Source: Bacteriovoracaceae bacterium (lineage in GTDB: Bacteria; Bdellovibrionota; UBA1018). Taken from it: a stretch of 13,555 bases of DNA. This document shows, in pieces, positions 7,406-13,555 of this stretch. The position numbers were made by a program, and so were the translations under genes. The DNA is taken from the NCBI GenBank assembly GCA_023250795.1, contig JAHFAB010000004.1, positions 2,794 to 16,348 on the forward strand, read 5' to 3'. The notes under the pieces were generated by a model. That model worked only from the letters and a program-made list of their open reading frames with translations, did not search any database and was not told where the DNA came from. Each line of letters starts with the position of its first letter. The stretch's first letter is position 1.

Positions 7406-8749
7406 TTATCTGACTCCCGTTTTCTTGAGAGACAGAAAGAAAACAGGGGGGATTTGGAAGTAGTATTTTAGTGCCAAAGGATCCCAGACAGTGATTGAAA
7501 ATTTAAACAAATGATCTTCTTCTTGTGCAAACAAAATATAAGTATTTATGTTGAGTGATCCATCTTGATAAATAGCCTGATTGCATGAGTTTTGTGCAGG
7601 CAATCCAAGCCGCACTAAAGCTGTTTTGAGCCCACCACATTGAACGGGTCTGGGAGCAGAGAAAAGAAAGTTTTTTTGTTCTGGGGTTAACTGAGCTTCA
7701 AACGTTTTCCACTCGTTTCTGGTTTTTAGGAGTTCTACATATCTCAGAGATTTTGATTCCTCTAGGTTTTTTCCTTCTAATTTTGTTAAAAATCCTCTGT
7801 TTACTTTTTTTTCTTGAATACTGAATAGCGCGATACCTTCTCTGTCTTCACAGAGCAAGGCGTCGGGTTCTTGCGTACAATTGAAGAAAGAGTTTGGAAT
7901 GTAGCCCCGATAAGTTTGGGAGAGCCCAAAATGAATTTCCTGAAAAAGAGCAAATTGAGAGGATAGGTCAATGCGTCCGTATATTTTAATGTAGGCTGGA
8001 TCAATGTAAGTTTTAGTAAGCTCAGCTATTTTCTCCTGACGCGAGATTTTATAATGGTTACGATAGAAATCAATGGGATCATAAGCCAAATTTTCTTTTA
8101 CAATAAACTGACTCACAAATTCTAATGAAACAGCTTCATTGTGGGTATAGTTAAACCCATTTCTAAAGTGCACCTTCATTCCGATGAGTTGATTTTTTTT
8201 ATTGAGGATCGCTGCACCTTCTTGAAAGTCGAGGGAGGAATTGCTCAAGGTGAATCGAGTATATCCGTTCGTATTAAAATGGGGTTGAATCAGAGAAGAC
8301 TGAGCGGTTACAAAGTCTTCTTTTGAAGTGTGTCCCATAATCGAGAGTACGTCGTTTTGTTTATTTGCGGCTATAGGGTTTAGATTAAACCAAGAGGAAG
8401 GTTTGACCTTTAACTTTAGAAGACAAATTTCGTTTTTCTGCTGATTATCACACTGAAAAACATCAAATTTGTTTAAAACTCCATTTTGGTTAGAGATGAA
8501 TTCTGCAGTAAAATCTTCATCACCGATCACTCTTTGCATTAGTTTGAACGGAGCTATTAATTTCCCGTCGTTAGAGATAAAAATACCAGTTCCTGAATCG
8601 ACTGGTATTCCCTTGTGCCGAACTATGATTTTTAAAATGGCCCTTTTGAATTTATCAAGTTGTCCTTTTTCACCACAGGGTGAAACTTGTGAAAAAAATA
8701 AAGCAGTGATTATGAGTGTGGCAGACAAACAGCTGAATAATTTGGACAT
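7406..8749 (-). CDS. Secreted trypsin-fold protein with apparently lost catalytic triad
   Basis: 447 residues. Residues 1-25 form a signal peptide (hydrophobic core LSATLIITALFF); a Cys at 25 follows VSP, a poor lipobox. Residues about 35-215 match the trypsin/HtrA pattern: V-R-x-G...DSGTGIFISNDGKLIAP (family GSGFIISPDGYILTNNH), then NEICLLKLK (family DLALLK), then FQEGAAILNKKNQLIGM (family GNSGGPLxNxxGxxIG). At the three catalytic places I read K69 for His, E107 for Asp and E177 for Ser, so the protein should not cleave peptides. The C-terminal 230 residues are not recognised and carry several Cys residues suited to disulfides. There is no good ribosome site; a CATAAT at 8755-8760 lies just before the ATG, so a leaderless message is possible. 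It follows the large coiled-coil gene in the same direction and may share its compartment. Confidence 0.75.
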   Translation of the reverse strand: MSKLFSCLSATLIITALFFSQVSPCGEKGQLDKFKRAILKIIVRHKGIPVDSGTGIFISNDGKLIAPFKLMQRVIGDEDFTAEFISNQNGVLNKFDVFQCDNQQKNEICLLKLKVKPSSWFNLNPIAANKQNDVLSIMGHTSKEDFVTAQSSLIQPHFNTNGYTRFTLSNSSLDFQEGAAILNKKNQLIGMKVHFRNGFNYTHNEAVSLEFVSQFIVKENLAYDPIDFYRNHYKISRQEKIAELTKTYIDPAYIKIYGRIDLSSQFALFQEIHFGLSQTYRGYIPNSFFNCTQEPDALLCEDREGIALFSIQEKKVNRGFLTKLEGKNLEESKSLRYVELLKTRNEWKTFEAQLTPEQKNFLFSAPRPVQCGGLKTALVRLGLPAQNSCNQAIYQDGSLNINTYILFAQEEDHLFKFSITVWDPLALKYYFQIPPVFFLSLKKTGVR

Positions 8750-8800
8750 TTAGGATTATGTTCTATGAAAAAATCAAAAAATACAACTTTTTTGTCGAAA

Positions 8801-8821
8801 CCACTTCGTCTGGCGAAGTGG
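8801..8821. repeat. Palindrome copy 1 (ACTTCGCC-W-GGCGAAGT family), possible terminator
   Basis: CCACTTCGTC-T-GGCGAAGTGG: ten-base arms with one mismatch (T opposite G), around a central T. It lies about 30 bases after the stop of the coiled-coil gene. On the minus strand it is followed by TTTCG, then by a second AT-only hairpin (CAAAAAA/TTTTTTG) and T-runs, so it may end that transcript. It shares a 26-base stretch, with 3 differences, with copy 2. Confidence 0.6.
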
Positions 8822-8850
8822 GGGCAGCGATGTCTTGCTTCACCTTCCTT

Positions 8851-10638
8851 TCATTTTGTTTCGTGGGTGGTGTCTTGAGGTGGAGGCTCAGCTGGAGCTG
8901 CTCCAGCATCTCTTTTTTCTTCGCCAGGCGAAGTAGGGGCAGCGGGAGGAGAAGCGGGCTTAGTCGGTTGTGGAGCCTTGAAAGCTTCGGAGATGGGGTT
9001 TTTGAAAACATCGTCCAAAAGCCTATTAATCTTTGAGACAGGGCCTGTTGTGCACGCATCTTGTATTGCCGGATCAGAACACGAAGCGATCACACCTTTT
9101 TTGATTTGGTCTAAAATATAATGCCCGATAGGGGTTTGATTGAGATTTTTCTCCGTGAGTTGTTGGAGAGCGCTGAGTTGGTCATCGGTGTAATGGTATT
9201 TCTCTTTTAAAATATTAATTTTAGTTCCTAACAAATCTAATTTTAAAATATTGTCGTTTTCCTGGGCAATCAAGTGCTCAAGGGAGCTTTCAGCCACATC
9301 AAACTTGATGGAATCTTGGAGTGTTTTTTTGAGTTCAGTGAGATTAGCATCTTCTAAATTCTGACCGGCTAATTTTTTATGCTTACTTTGCATATCTTTA
9401 AAAAGTTTCTCAGATTCGCTTGCAGTCTTTCCCGATTTTTCTTTTGTTTTTGTTATTGCGTCTTGTAATGATTTTAGTTTTGGGTCATTTTCAGCCTTTT
9501 TTTGATTGTAGTTTTTTGTAGCATCTTCAAGTTCGCGCCGAGCATCAGAAGAAGCTTGGGTTTGTCTGCCAGGGGTTTTATTAAACTTTTTCTGTGCTGC
9601 TTGCATTTTTGTTTCTAGCCCATCGGTTTCTTTTTTTAGATTTTCATATTGTTCTGTGTATGATTTTGTGGCCGCTTCTTCTTCTATGTCTGCTTTTCCC
9701 AGTTGGGTTCGTTTTTCTTCTATTTGGGCAAAATCTTCATCAACTTCTTTTGTCTGTTTTTTCTCTTCTTCAGCCATATCTGATTGCAATTGCTCAGTTT
9801 GTTTTTTTGAGACAGGTGCGGGTGCTGGGGGTGCGGGGACTTGTCCAGATGGGCCTTGCCCCGGTGGGACTCCTCCTGAAACTGCTATTGCTGTAGCACC
9901 TCCTGAGTCTGTGGCAGGACTTCCTTGAGCAGATCCATTGGATTGAAACTTTAGGTCATTAAGTGCTGTATTAAAGTTCTCAGTGAGCCCCGTTTGTTGT
10001 TTATTGAGTGGATCTAAAACAGTTTCATTTTTTCGATCAGGATGAGTTCTTTTTTGCAGACGAGCTGATAATATTTTACGTCCCAATTGGTACACATCCA
10101 GATTGCCGGGATTGTTTGAGCTGAGGGCTGGATCTATTCCTGTTTGTGTGGGAGCACCTTCCCCTTGAGCCAGGCGCTGAATCACTTCTGTGATTCTTCC
10201 ATTTTGTTCAGTCATCTGTTTTTGTTTCGATGCTAAGTCAGATTTTATTTTATCAGTGGGGTATTGACTGTCTTCTCCTCCTCGATTTCGAGTAAGAGGG
10301 GGGCTTTCGGAAGCTCTTGTCAATTGACTCAGTTCTTTGTCTTGTTTGTCTGCTATCTTTTCGATTTTTTCCAAAGATGCTTGGAGTTTATTTTCAGTTT
10401 TTAAAATATCTCCATTTTGGGTATTTTTAAAACTTTCATATTGATCCGAGTTCATTGTTCTCTGTGCCTTGACGAGAGCTATTTTTTGTAAAGTGAGAGT
10501 CTCATTGAGCTGTATGCTTTTGGATAGTAGGCCATCTATAGAGTCTGCCGCTTTTGCTTGAGGACTCAAATTAATTACAAAGACACCTATTGTAAACCCA
10601 AAGGCAACAATGACCGAAAATGATTTTATAACCCTCAT
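8851..10638 (-). CDS. Large secreted coiled-coil protein
   Basis: 595 residues, family not recognised. A clear signal peptide (basic MRVIK, hydrophobic core 8-23, likely cut after QAKA at residue 30) sends it to the periplasm or beyond. Then: a helical region 35-160 rich in Gln, Lys and Glu; a segment 180-232 containing THPDRKNE (HPD at 199-201) and ENFNTALNDLK, superficially like helix III and the HPD loop of a J domain; a Gly/Pro/Ala linker at 233-276; a long, highly charged coiled coil at about 278-500; a lone Cys pair (C520, C529) suited to a disulfide; and a Pro/Ala-rich tail at 555-595. The ribosome site GAGGGGGAA stands before the ATG. An intact signal and a continuous frame of this length support a real gene. 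It may be an envelope or surface scaffold. Confidence 0.85.
   Translation of the reverse strand: MRVIKSFSVIVAFGFTIGVFVINLSPQAKAADSIDGLLSKSIQLNETLTLQKIALVKAQRTMNSDQYESFKNTQNGDILKTENKLQASLEKIEKIADKQDKELSQLTRASESPPLTRNRGGEDSQYPTDKIKSDLASKQKQMTEQNGRITEVIQRLAQGEGAPTQTGIDPALSSNNPGNLDVYQLGRKILSARLQKRTHPDRKNETVLDPLNKQQTGLTENFNTALNDLKFQSNGSAQGSPATDSGGATAIAVSGGVPPGQGPSGQVPAPPAPAPVSKKQTEQLQSDMAEEEKKQTKEVDEDFAQIEEKRTQLGKADIEEEAATKSYTEQYENLKKETDGLETKMQAAQKKFNKTPGRQTQASSDARRELEDATKNYNQKKAENDPKLKSLQDAITKTKEKSGKTASESEKLFKDMQSKHKKLAGQNLEDANLTELKKTLQDSIKFDVAESSLEHLIAQENDNILKLDLLGTKINILKEKYHYTDDQLSALQQLTEKNLNQTPIGHYILDQIKKGVIASCSDPAIQDACTTGPVSKINRLLDDVFKNPISEAFKAPQPTKPASPPAAPTSPGEEKRDAGAAPAEPPPQDTTHETK
8919..8933. 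repeat. Palindrome copy 2, inside the coiled-coil gene
   Basis: CTTCGCC-A-GGCGAAG, a perfect palindrome with seven-base arms, inside the sequence encoding the Pro/Ala-rich tail, where it supplies residues TSPGEE. The flank GGGGCAGCG on its right is shared with copy 1, 115 bases away. Confidence 0.65.
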
Positions 10639-10699
10639 AGATTCCCCCTCGTATTCCTTGTTCTTCTCTGATGATTACTGATAAAATCACTAAAAGCAA

Positions 10700-10711
10700 G
10701 CCACTGTTGGC
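10700..10711 (-). terminator. Weak hairpin after the toxin-like gene
   Basis: GCCA-ACAG-TGGC on the minus strand, five bases after the toxin stop, is followed by TTGCTTTT. The stem is only four pairs, so it is a weak candidate. Confidence 0.22.
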
Positions 10712-10715
10712 AAAA

Positions 10716-11114
10716 TCAAATGTCCTCTCCTCCGCTCTCTTTGTAAGCGCTGTCGTGGTCTGGGTGGAGTGAAATGAAGCGCATGTACACCCCATCTCGT
10801 GTTACTCGAGCTCGAAATTTTTCAGTTATACGAATGGAAGCGACAATGCAGCCAGAAGCCGTTTTCTGATCCAGAACTTCCCAGTTGAGTCCGCGTTTTT
10901 GTGATTTAGATGAAGTTGCGAGGATATGTGCCCATGTCATTTTTTCAATTTTATCAATGCAGGAGTCTACAGCGTCGAATTGAGTGAGATCCAGATTTTC
11001 GAGTTGACGGACGAATGGGGAAAACTCAAGATCGCATTTTACAAATTCATGGTGTGTTGAGACATGGGGTTTTTGGACGGCCTTTGGCCCGCTAATCTTT
11101 TTTGTTCTTCTCAC
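10716..11114 (-). CDS. Putative RelE-like toxin
   Basis: 132 residues from a GTG at 11114, overlapping the end of the upstream gene by 23 bases. The C-terminal half has a RelE/ParE-like look: an N-terminal helical pair (FSPFVRQLENLD, then DSCIDKIEKMTWAHI), then beta strands GLNWEVL, CIVASIRIT, KFRARVTRDGVYMRFISL and an end HPDHDSAY, compared with the family's strand pattern ...YRV...DG...V...H...Y. RelE relatives cut mRNA on the ribosome, but I cannot fix the exact family or catalytic residues. The first 18 residues are basic and may be an unstructured lead. It is the second gene of a two-gene unit behind an AbrB-like gene, the usual antitoxin-first order. No ribosome site is evident, so coupling to the antitoxin is likely. 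It could also be an unrelated beta-rich protein. Confidence 0.65.
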   Translation of the reverse strand: MRRTKKISGPKAVQKPHVSTHHEFVKCDLEFSPFVRQLENLDLTQFDAVDSCIDKIEKMTWAHILATSSKSQKRGLNWEVLDQKTASGCIVASIRITEKFRARVTRDGVYMRFISLHPDHDSAYKESGGEDI

Positions 11115-11385
11115 GGTGTTTCATTTTCAATTGTTGACGGAGGGCTTTTCTATCAGTTTGCTTTGGTGGATTACGGCCAGCCCAAGTACCAAATTCTTTC
11201 AATACAGTCTCAGATTCACTTGTAAAAAAAGTTTTCAGGTTTTCAGGAATGAACCGTCCAGACGAAATAACGATCTCTCCTTCATTGACCTGCTCCACTT
11301 GAACATGACGGCCTGCCCATTCTTTGCCAATGCTGATTTGTCCATTTGGCGGGACGACAAGCCATTTTGCTACATAGGGGGGCAT
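11092..11385 (-). CDS. Putative AbrB/MazE-like antitoxin
   Basis: 97 residues. Residues 7-41 (KWLVVPPNGQISIGKEW, then HVQVEQVNEGEIVIS) follow the swapped-hairpin AbrB/MazE pattern (K-V-x-x-x-GQ-I-x-I-P-K-E ... G-x-I-x-I), a DNA-binding domain common in antitoxins. The second half (RFIPENLKTFFTSESETVLKEFG ... RKALRQQLKMKHREKNKK) is helical and ends strongly basic, suited to wrapping a partner and binding nucleic acid. The start is ATG 11385 with AGGAGA five bases upstream. The gene overlaps the toxin-like gene by 23 bases. Its own promoter region holds a 13-bp tandem repeat, which would fit self-repression by the complex. Fold call moderate; role inferred from context. Confidence 0.65.
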   Translation of the reverse strand: MPPYVAKWLVVPPNGQISIGKEWAGRHVQVEQVNEGEIVISSGRFIPENLKTFFTSESETVLKEFGTWAGRNPPKQTDRKALRQQLKMKHREKNKKD

Positions 11386-11417
11386 ACAAATCTCCTAAAA
11401 TCATAATATAGGTTATT

Positions 11418-11456
11418 CCTAAAATATGCACCTAAAATATGCACCTAAAATATGCA
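11418..11456. repeat. Three tandem copies of CCTAAAATATGCA upstream of the antitoxin-like gene
   Basis: Three identical 13-bp units run without gaps at 11418-11430, 11431-11443 and 11444-11456. A fourth partial unit, CCTAAAAT, lies at 11394-11401 and on the minus strand overlaps the ribosome site (AGGAG). A TATATT at 11405-11410 on the minus strand could be the -10 box, placing the repeats over the -35 and upstream region, where an operator would act. No -35 consensus is evident. Confidence 0.75.
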
Positions 11457-11525
11457 AATGATGCTCAGCTCTTTAGTTTTATCCATTTGTGGTTAGTTGG
11501 ATTATAAATTAAAATGCTTTATTTT

Positions 11526-11542
11526 ACTTCGCCAGGCGAAGT
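11526..11542. repeat. Palindrome copy 3, beyond the fabF stop
   Basis: ACTTCGCC-A-GGCGAAGT, a perfect 17-bp palindrome, ends eight bases from the fabF stop codon. The minus strand continues AAAATAAAG, with no T-run, so it is not a standard Rho-independent terminator. It marks the outer edge of the accessory block. Confidence 0.7.
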
Positions 11543-11550
11543 GCCGCGAG

Positions 11551-12801
11551 CTATCTTACTCTCCCCAGCACCAAGCTCGCATTGGTCCCACCAAAGCCGA
11601 AGCTATTAGAAAGTGCATACTGGATTTTTTTCTCAACACTGTGATTGGGTGTGAAAGAAATCCCCGTCTCTACACAGGCGGGGTCTGGGTTTTCTAAGTT
11701 AATCGTCGGGGGGATTTTCCCATCTCGTATTGCTAACAAAGAAAAAAGTGCTTCGAGGGCTCCGGCTGCTCCAAGCAAGTGCCCGGTCATGGATTTAGTA
11801 GAACTGATGTGGAGGTGGTTTCGGCCCTGAGGAAATACTTGCGTGATGGCCCTGACTTCTTCGATGTCTCCACTCGGAGTTGAGGTTCCATGCGCATTGA
11901 TGTACCCAATCTGCTCAGGCCTAAGCTCGGCGTCTCGCAGTGCGAGCTCCATCGCACGTCTTCCACCAGCTCCCTCTGGAGCAGGAGCGGTGATGTGATA
12001 GGCGTCTCCGCTCAATCCATAGCCCAAAATTTCACCAAAAATCTCAGCCCCTCTTTTCCGGGCCATTTCATATTCCTCTAAGACTAAGATCGCTGCGCCT
12101 TCTCCCATCACAAATCCATCTCGATCTCGATCAAAGGGGCGAGAAGCTTTTTCAGGTGTTTCATTGCGAGTCGAAAGCGCACGCATCGATGCAAATCCTG
12201 CAATCGCTAATTCACAGATCACGGCTTCGGCGCCACCGGCAATCATGACATCCGCTTCTCCTCGTTTGATCAATCGAAAAGATTCCCCAATGCTATGGCT
12301 ACTCGAAGCGCATGCCGTGACATTGCAGAGATTGGGGCCTTGGAGACCTAATAAAATACTGAGTTGTCCAGACGCTAAATTCGGGATGGCCTGTGGAATA
12401 AAAAACGGAGTTACCCTCCGATATCCTTTTTCCAGAAATTCTTTATGAACCACTTGGATTTCGGGAAGACCACCCATTCCCACTCCAATATTGACTCCCA
12501 TCCGTGAAGGAGATATCTGCGCGCGACACTGATCTAGGCCAGAGTGTTTGAACGCCTCTTGCCCGGCTGCGAGTGCGAGGTTACAGAACCTCCCCACTTT
12601 TCTTGCTTCCTTGGAGTTGGTGACTAAGCAGGGATCAAAGCCTTTGACTTCACCCGCAATAGTTACGGGAGAATCTTTCGAATCAAAAAGGGTAATCTGA
12701 GACACTCCGGAACGACCCTCTAGAGCTGATTTCCAGGTGTCTGATACGTTTGATCCTAAGGGCGTCAGAGCGCCCATGCCTGTGACGACTACGCGTCGCA
12801 T
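11551..12801 (-). CDS. fabF: 3-oxoacyl-ACP synthase II
   Basis: Condenses malonyl-ACP with acyl-ACP to lengthen fatty acids by two carbons (KAS II). 416 residues, full length against about 413 in E. coli. It starts RRVVVTGMGALTPLG. The catalytic triad is present: C164 in NVTACASSSHS, H304 in INAHGTSTPSGD and H341 in KSMTGHLLGAAGA, with K336 just before. The C-terminal NSFGFGGTNASLVL is conserved. The ATG at 12801 lies two bases after the acpP stop and has no good ribosome site of its own, so it is probably translated with acpP. In related genomes rpiB or similar genes follow directly; here the accessory block begins after the stop. Confidence 0.97.
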   Translation of the reverse strand: MRRVVVTGMGALTPLGSNVSDTWKSALEGRSGVSQITLFDSKDSPVTIAGEVKGFDPCLVTNSKEARKVGRFCNLALAAGQEAFKHSGLDQCRAQISPSRMGVNIGVGMGGLPEIQVVHKEFLEKGYRRVTPFFIPQAIPNLASGQLSILLGLQGPNLCNVTACASSSHSIGESFRLIKRGEADVMIAGGAEAVICELAIAGFASMRALSTRNETPEKASRPFDRDRDGFVMGEGAAILVLEEYEMARKRGAEIFGEILGYGLSGDAYHITAPAPEGAGGRRAMELALRDAELRPEQIGYINAHGTSTPSGDIEEVRAITQVFPQGRNHLHISSTKSMTGHLLGAAGALEALFSLLAIRDGKIPPTINLENPDPACVETGISFTPNHSVEKKIQYALSNSFGFGGTNASLVLGRVR

Positions 12802-12803
12802 TT

Positions 12804-13046
12804 TTAATGTGTGGCTTTGGATGCAATGTATTTGACCACATCCCCTACGGTTTTCATTTTTTCCGCATCATCGTCGGGGATATCGAGATCAAATTCTTCT
12901 TCCATGGTCATGACGAGCTCGACAATGTCCAAGCTATCAGCTCCCAAGTCATCAATAAACGATGCGCCTACCACTACTTTGTCGGCCTCAACCGCTAATT
13001 GATCGCAAATAATATTTCGAACTCTATCTTCTACAGAAACAGACAT
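12804..13046 (-). CDS. acpP: Acyl carrier protein
   Basis: 80 residues and very acidic; carries growing acyl chains on a phosphopantetheine arm. The attachment serine is S38 in the conserved [12 protein letters not shown] motif, and [22 protein letters not shown] follows as helices II-IV. I chose ATG 13046 rather than the in-frame ATG at 13061 because GGAGAG lies about seven bases before 13046, the protein then begins MSVSVEDRV as in the family, and nothing resembling a ribosome site precedes 13061. It sits 18 bases after fabG and two bases before fabF. Confidence 0.96.
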   Translation of the reverse strand: MSVSVEDRVRNIICDQLAVEADKVVVGASFIDDLGADSLDIVELVMTMEEEFDLDIPDDDAEKMKTVGDVVKYIASKATH

Positions 13047-13064
13047 GCTTTCTCTCCTCATGTT

Positions 13065-13555
13065 TTACATATACATCCCGCCGTTGACTCCGATCACCTG
13101 CCCAGTCACAAACCGACTTGCGGGCGAAGCCAAATACGCCACCAACGAGGCGACGTCCTCGGGCACACCAAAGAACCCGAGTGGGATGGTGCGCAGGATC
13201 GCCTCTTTTTGTGTATCCGTCAAGACTTCTGTCATTTCCGTTGCAATATATCCAGGGGTAATGACATTGACGCGGATGTGCCGTGAGGCCAGCTCACGTG
13301 CCACACTTTTACTGAATCCAATGAGACCCGACTTTGCGGCCGCATAAGCACTCTGGCCGCTGTTACCCGTTTCACCAATGACAGAGGAAATCTGAATGAC
13401 CGATCCCTGCCTCGCTCGGATCATGAGTTTAGCCGCCGCTCGAGTACAGTAGATGGCACCTTTGAGATCGATCGAGAGAACTTGATCCAGATCTTCATCT
13501 TTGAGACGTAAAAGGAGGGAATCTAAGGTGATTCCGGCATTATTAACGAGAACTG
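13065..13555 (-). CDS. fabG: 3-oxoacyl-ACP reductase, C-terminal part (5' end outside window)
   Basis: Short-chain dehydrogenase that reduces 3-oxoacyl-ACP with NADPH, the step after FabF condensation. The frame is open to the window edge (reading from base 13553), beginning VLVNNAGITLDSLLLRLKDED, which includes the NNAG motif. The catalytic Ser, Tyr and Lys are seen in QISSVIGETG and SAYAAAKSG, followed by RVNVITPGYIATEMTE and the C-terminal VTGQVIGVNGGMYM. The internal ATG at 13424 is not the start. The N-terminal Rossmann glycine motif lies beyond the window. It is first in the visible fabG-acpP-fabF order, with fabD or fabH probably further upstream. Confidence 0.96.
   Translation of the reverse strand, partial: VLVNNAGITLDSLLLRLKDEDLDQVLSIDLKGAIYCTRAAAKLMIRARQGSVIQISSVIGETGNSGQSAYAAAKSGLIGFSKSVARELASRHIRVNVITPGYIATEMTEVLTDTQKEAILRTIPLGFFGVPEDVASLVAYLASPASRFVTGQVIGVNGGMYM

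Noticed and set aside
8763..9059. 98-residue minus-strand open frame across the end of the coiled-coil gene.
   Set aside because: Mostly antiphase to a well-supported gene and rich in Leu/Pro from frame shadowing; kept only as a possible old frameshifted tail in the findings.
9594..9928. Leu/Phe-rich plus-strand frames that look like membrane proteins.
   Set aside because: Antisense shadows of the Lys/Glu-rich coiled coil, whose complement naturally reads as hydrophobic residues.
10571..10795. 74-residue minus-strand frame between the coiled-coil and toxin-like genes.
   Set aside because: Overlaps both neighbours in another frame, is Cys-rich with no coherent pattern, and has no ribosome site.
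11418..11456. CRISPR array.
   Set aside because: The 13-bp units are contiguous with no spacers and only three copies; no cas genes are nearby.
13045..13347. About 100-residue plus-strand frame opposite fabG.
   Set aside because: fabG is certain on the other strand; the antisense frame has no ribosome site or family features.

Overview
The window looks like a chromosomal segment of a Gram-negative bacterium, most likely of the deltaproteobacterial/Bdellovibrionota type. The reasons are the housekeeping order fabG-acpP-fabF ... rpiB-glyA-nrdR-nusB on one strand, which recalls operons of those groups, an isolated leucyl-aminopeptidase N-terminal-like protein beside nusB, and Sec signal peptides on the accessory proteins. 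The taxonomic call is an inference from gene order and protein flavour, not from a search.

Layout, left to right. (1) Bases 1-1361, plus strand: the 3' part of polA (DNA polymerase I), cut by the window edge. (2) Bases 1358-6058, minus strand: a tightly packed operon read rpiB, glyA, nrdR, nusB, an M17-N-like gene and three unrecognised genes. Most junctions are ATGA/GTGA overlaps, implying translational coupling, and the last gene overlaps the end of polA tail to tail. (3) Bases 6059-11550: an accessory block between fabF and rpiB. It holds a plus-strand fic gene behind three palindromic operator-like repeats, a secreted trypsin-fold protein that seems to have lost its catalytic triad, a large secreted coiled-coil protein, and a two-gene toxin-antitoxin-like module behind a 13-bp tandem repeat. 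(4) Bases 11551-13555, minus strand: fabF, acpP and the 3' part of fabG, the fatty-acid elongation cluster.

The housekeeping genes serve fatty acid synthesis (fabG, acpP, fabF), pentose phosphate and one-carbon metabolism (rpiB, glyA), control of ribonucleotide reductase (nrdR) and rRNA antitermination (nusB). The accessory block has the marks of an insertion: mixed orientation, stress or conflict-type genes (Fic, toxin-antitoxin), fast-evolving secreted proteins and several short repeats. A 15-17 bp palindrome (ACTTCGCC-W-GGCGAAGT) occurs three times, all inside the block.

No tRNA, rRNA, CRISPR array, transposase or integrase gene was seen. The parts most worth a second look are the fic control region, the apparent pseudoprotease with its large secreted neighbour, and the dispersed palindrome.
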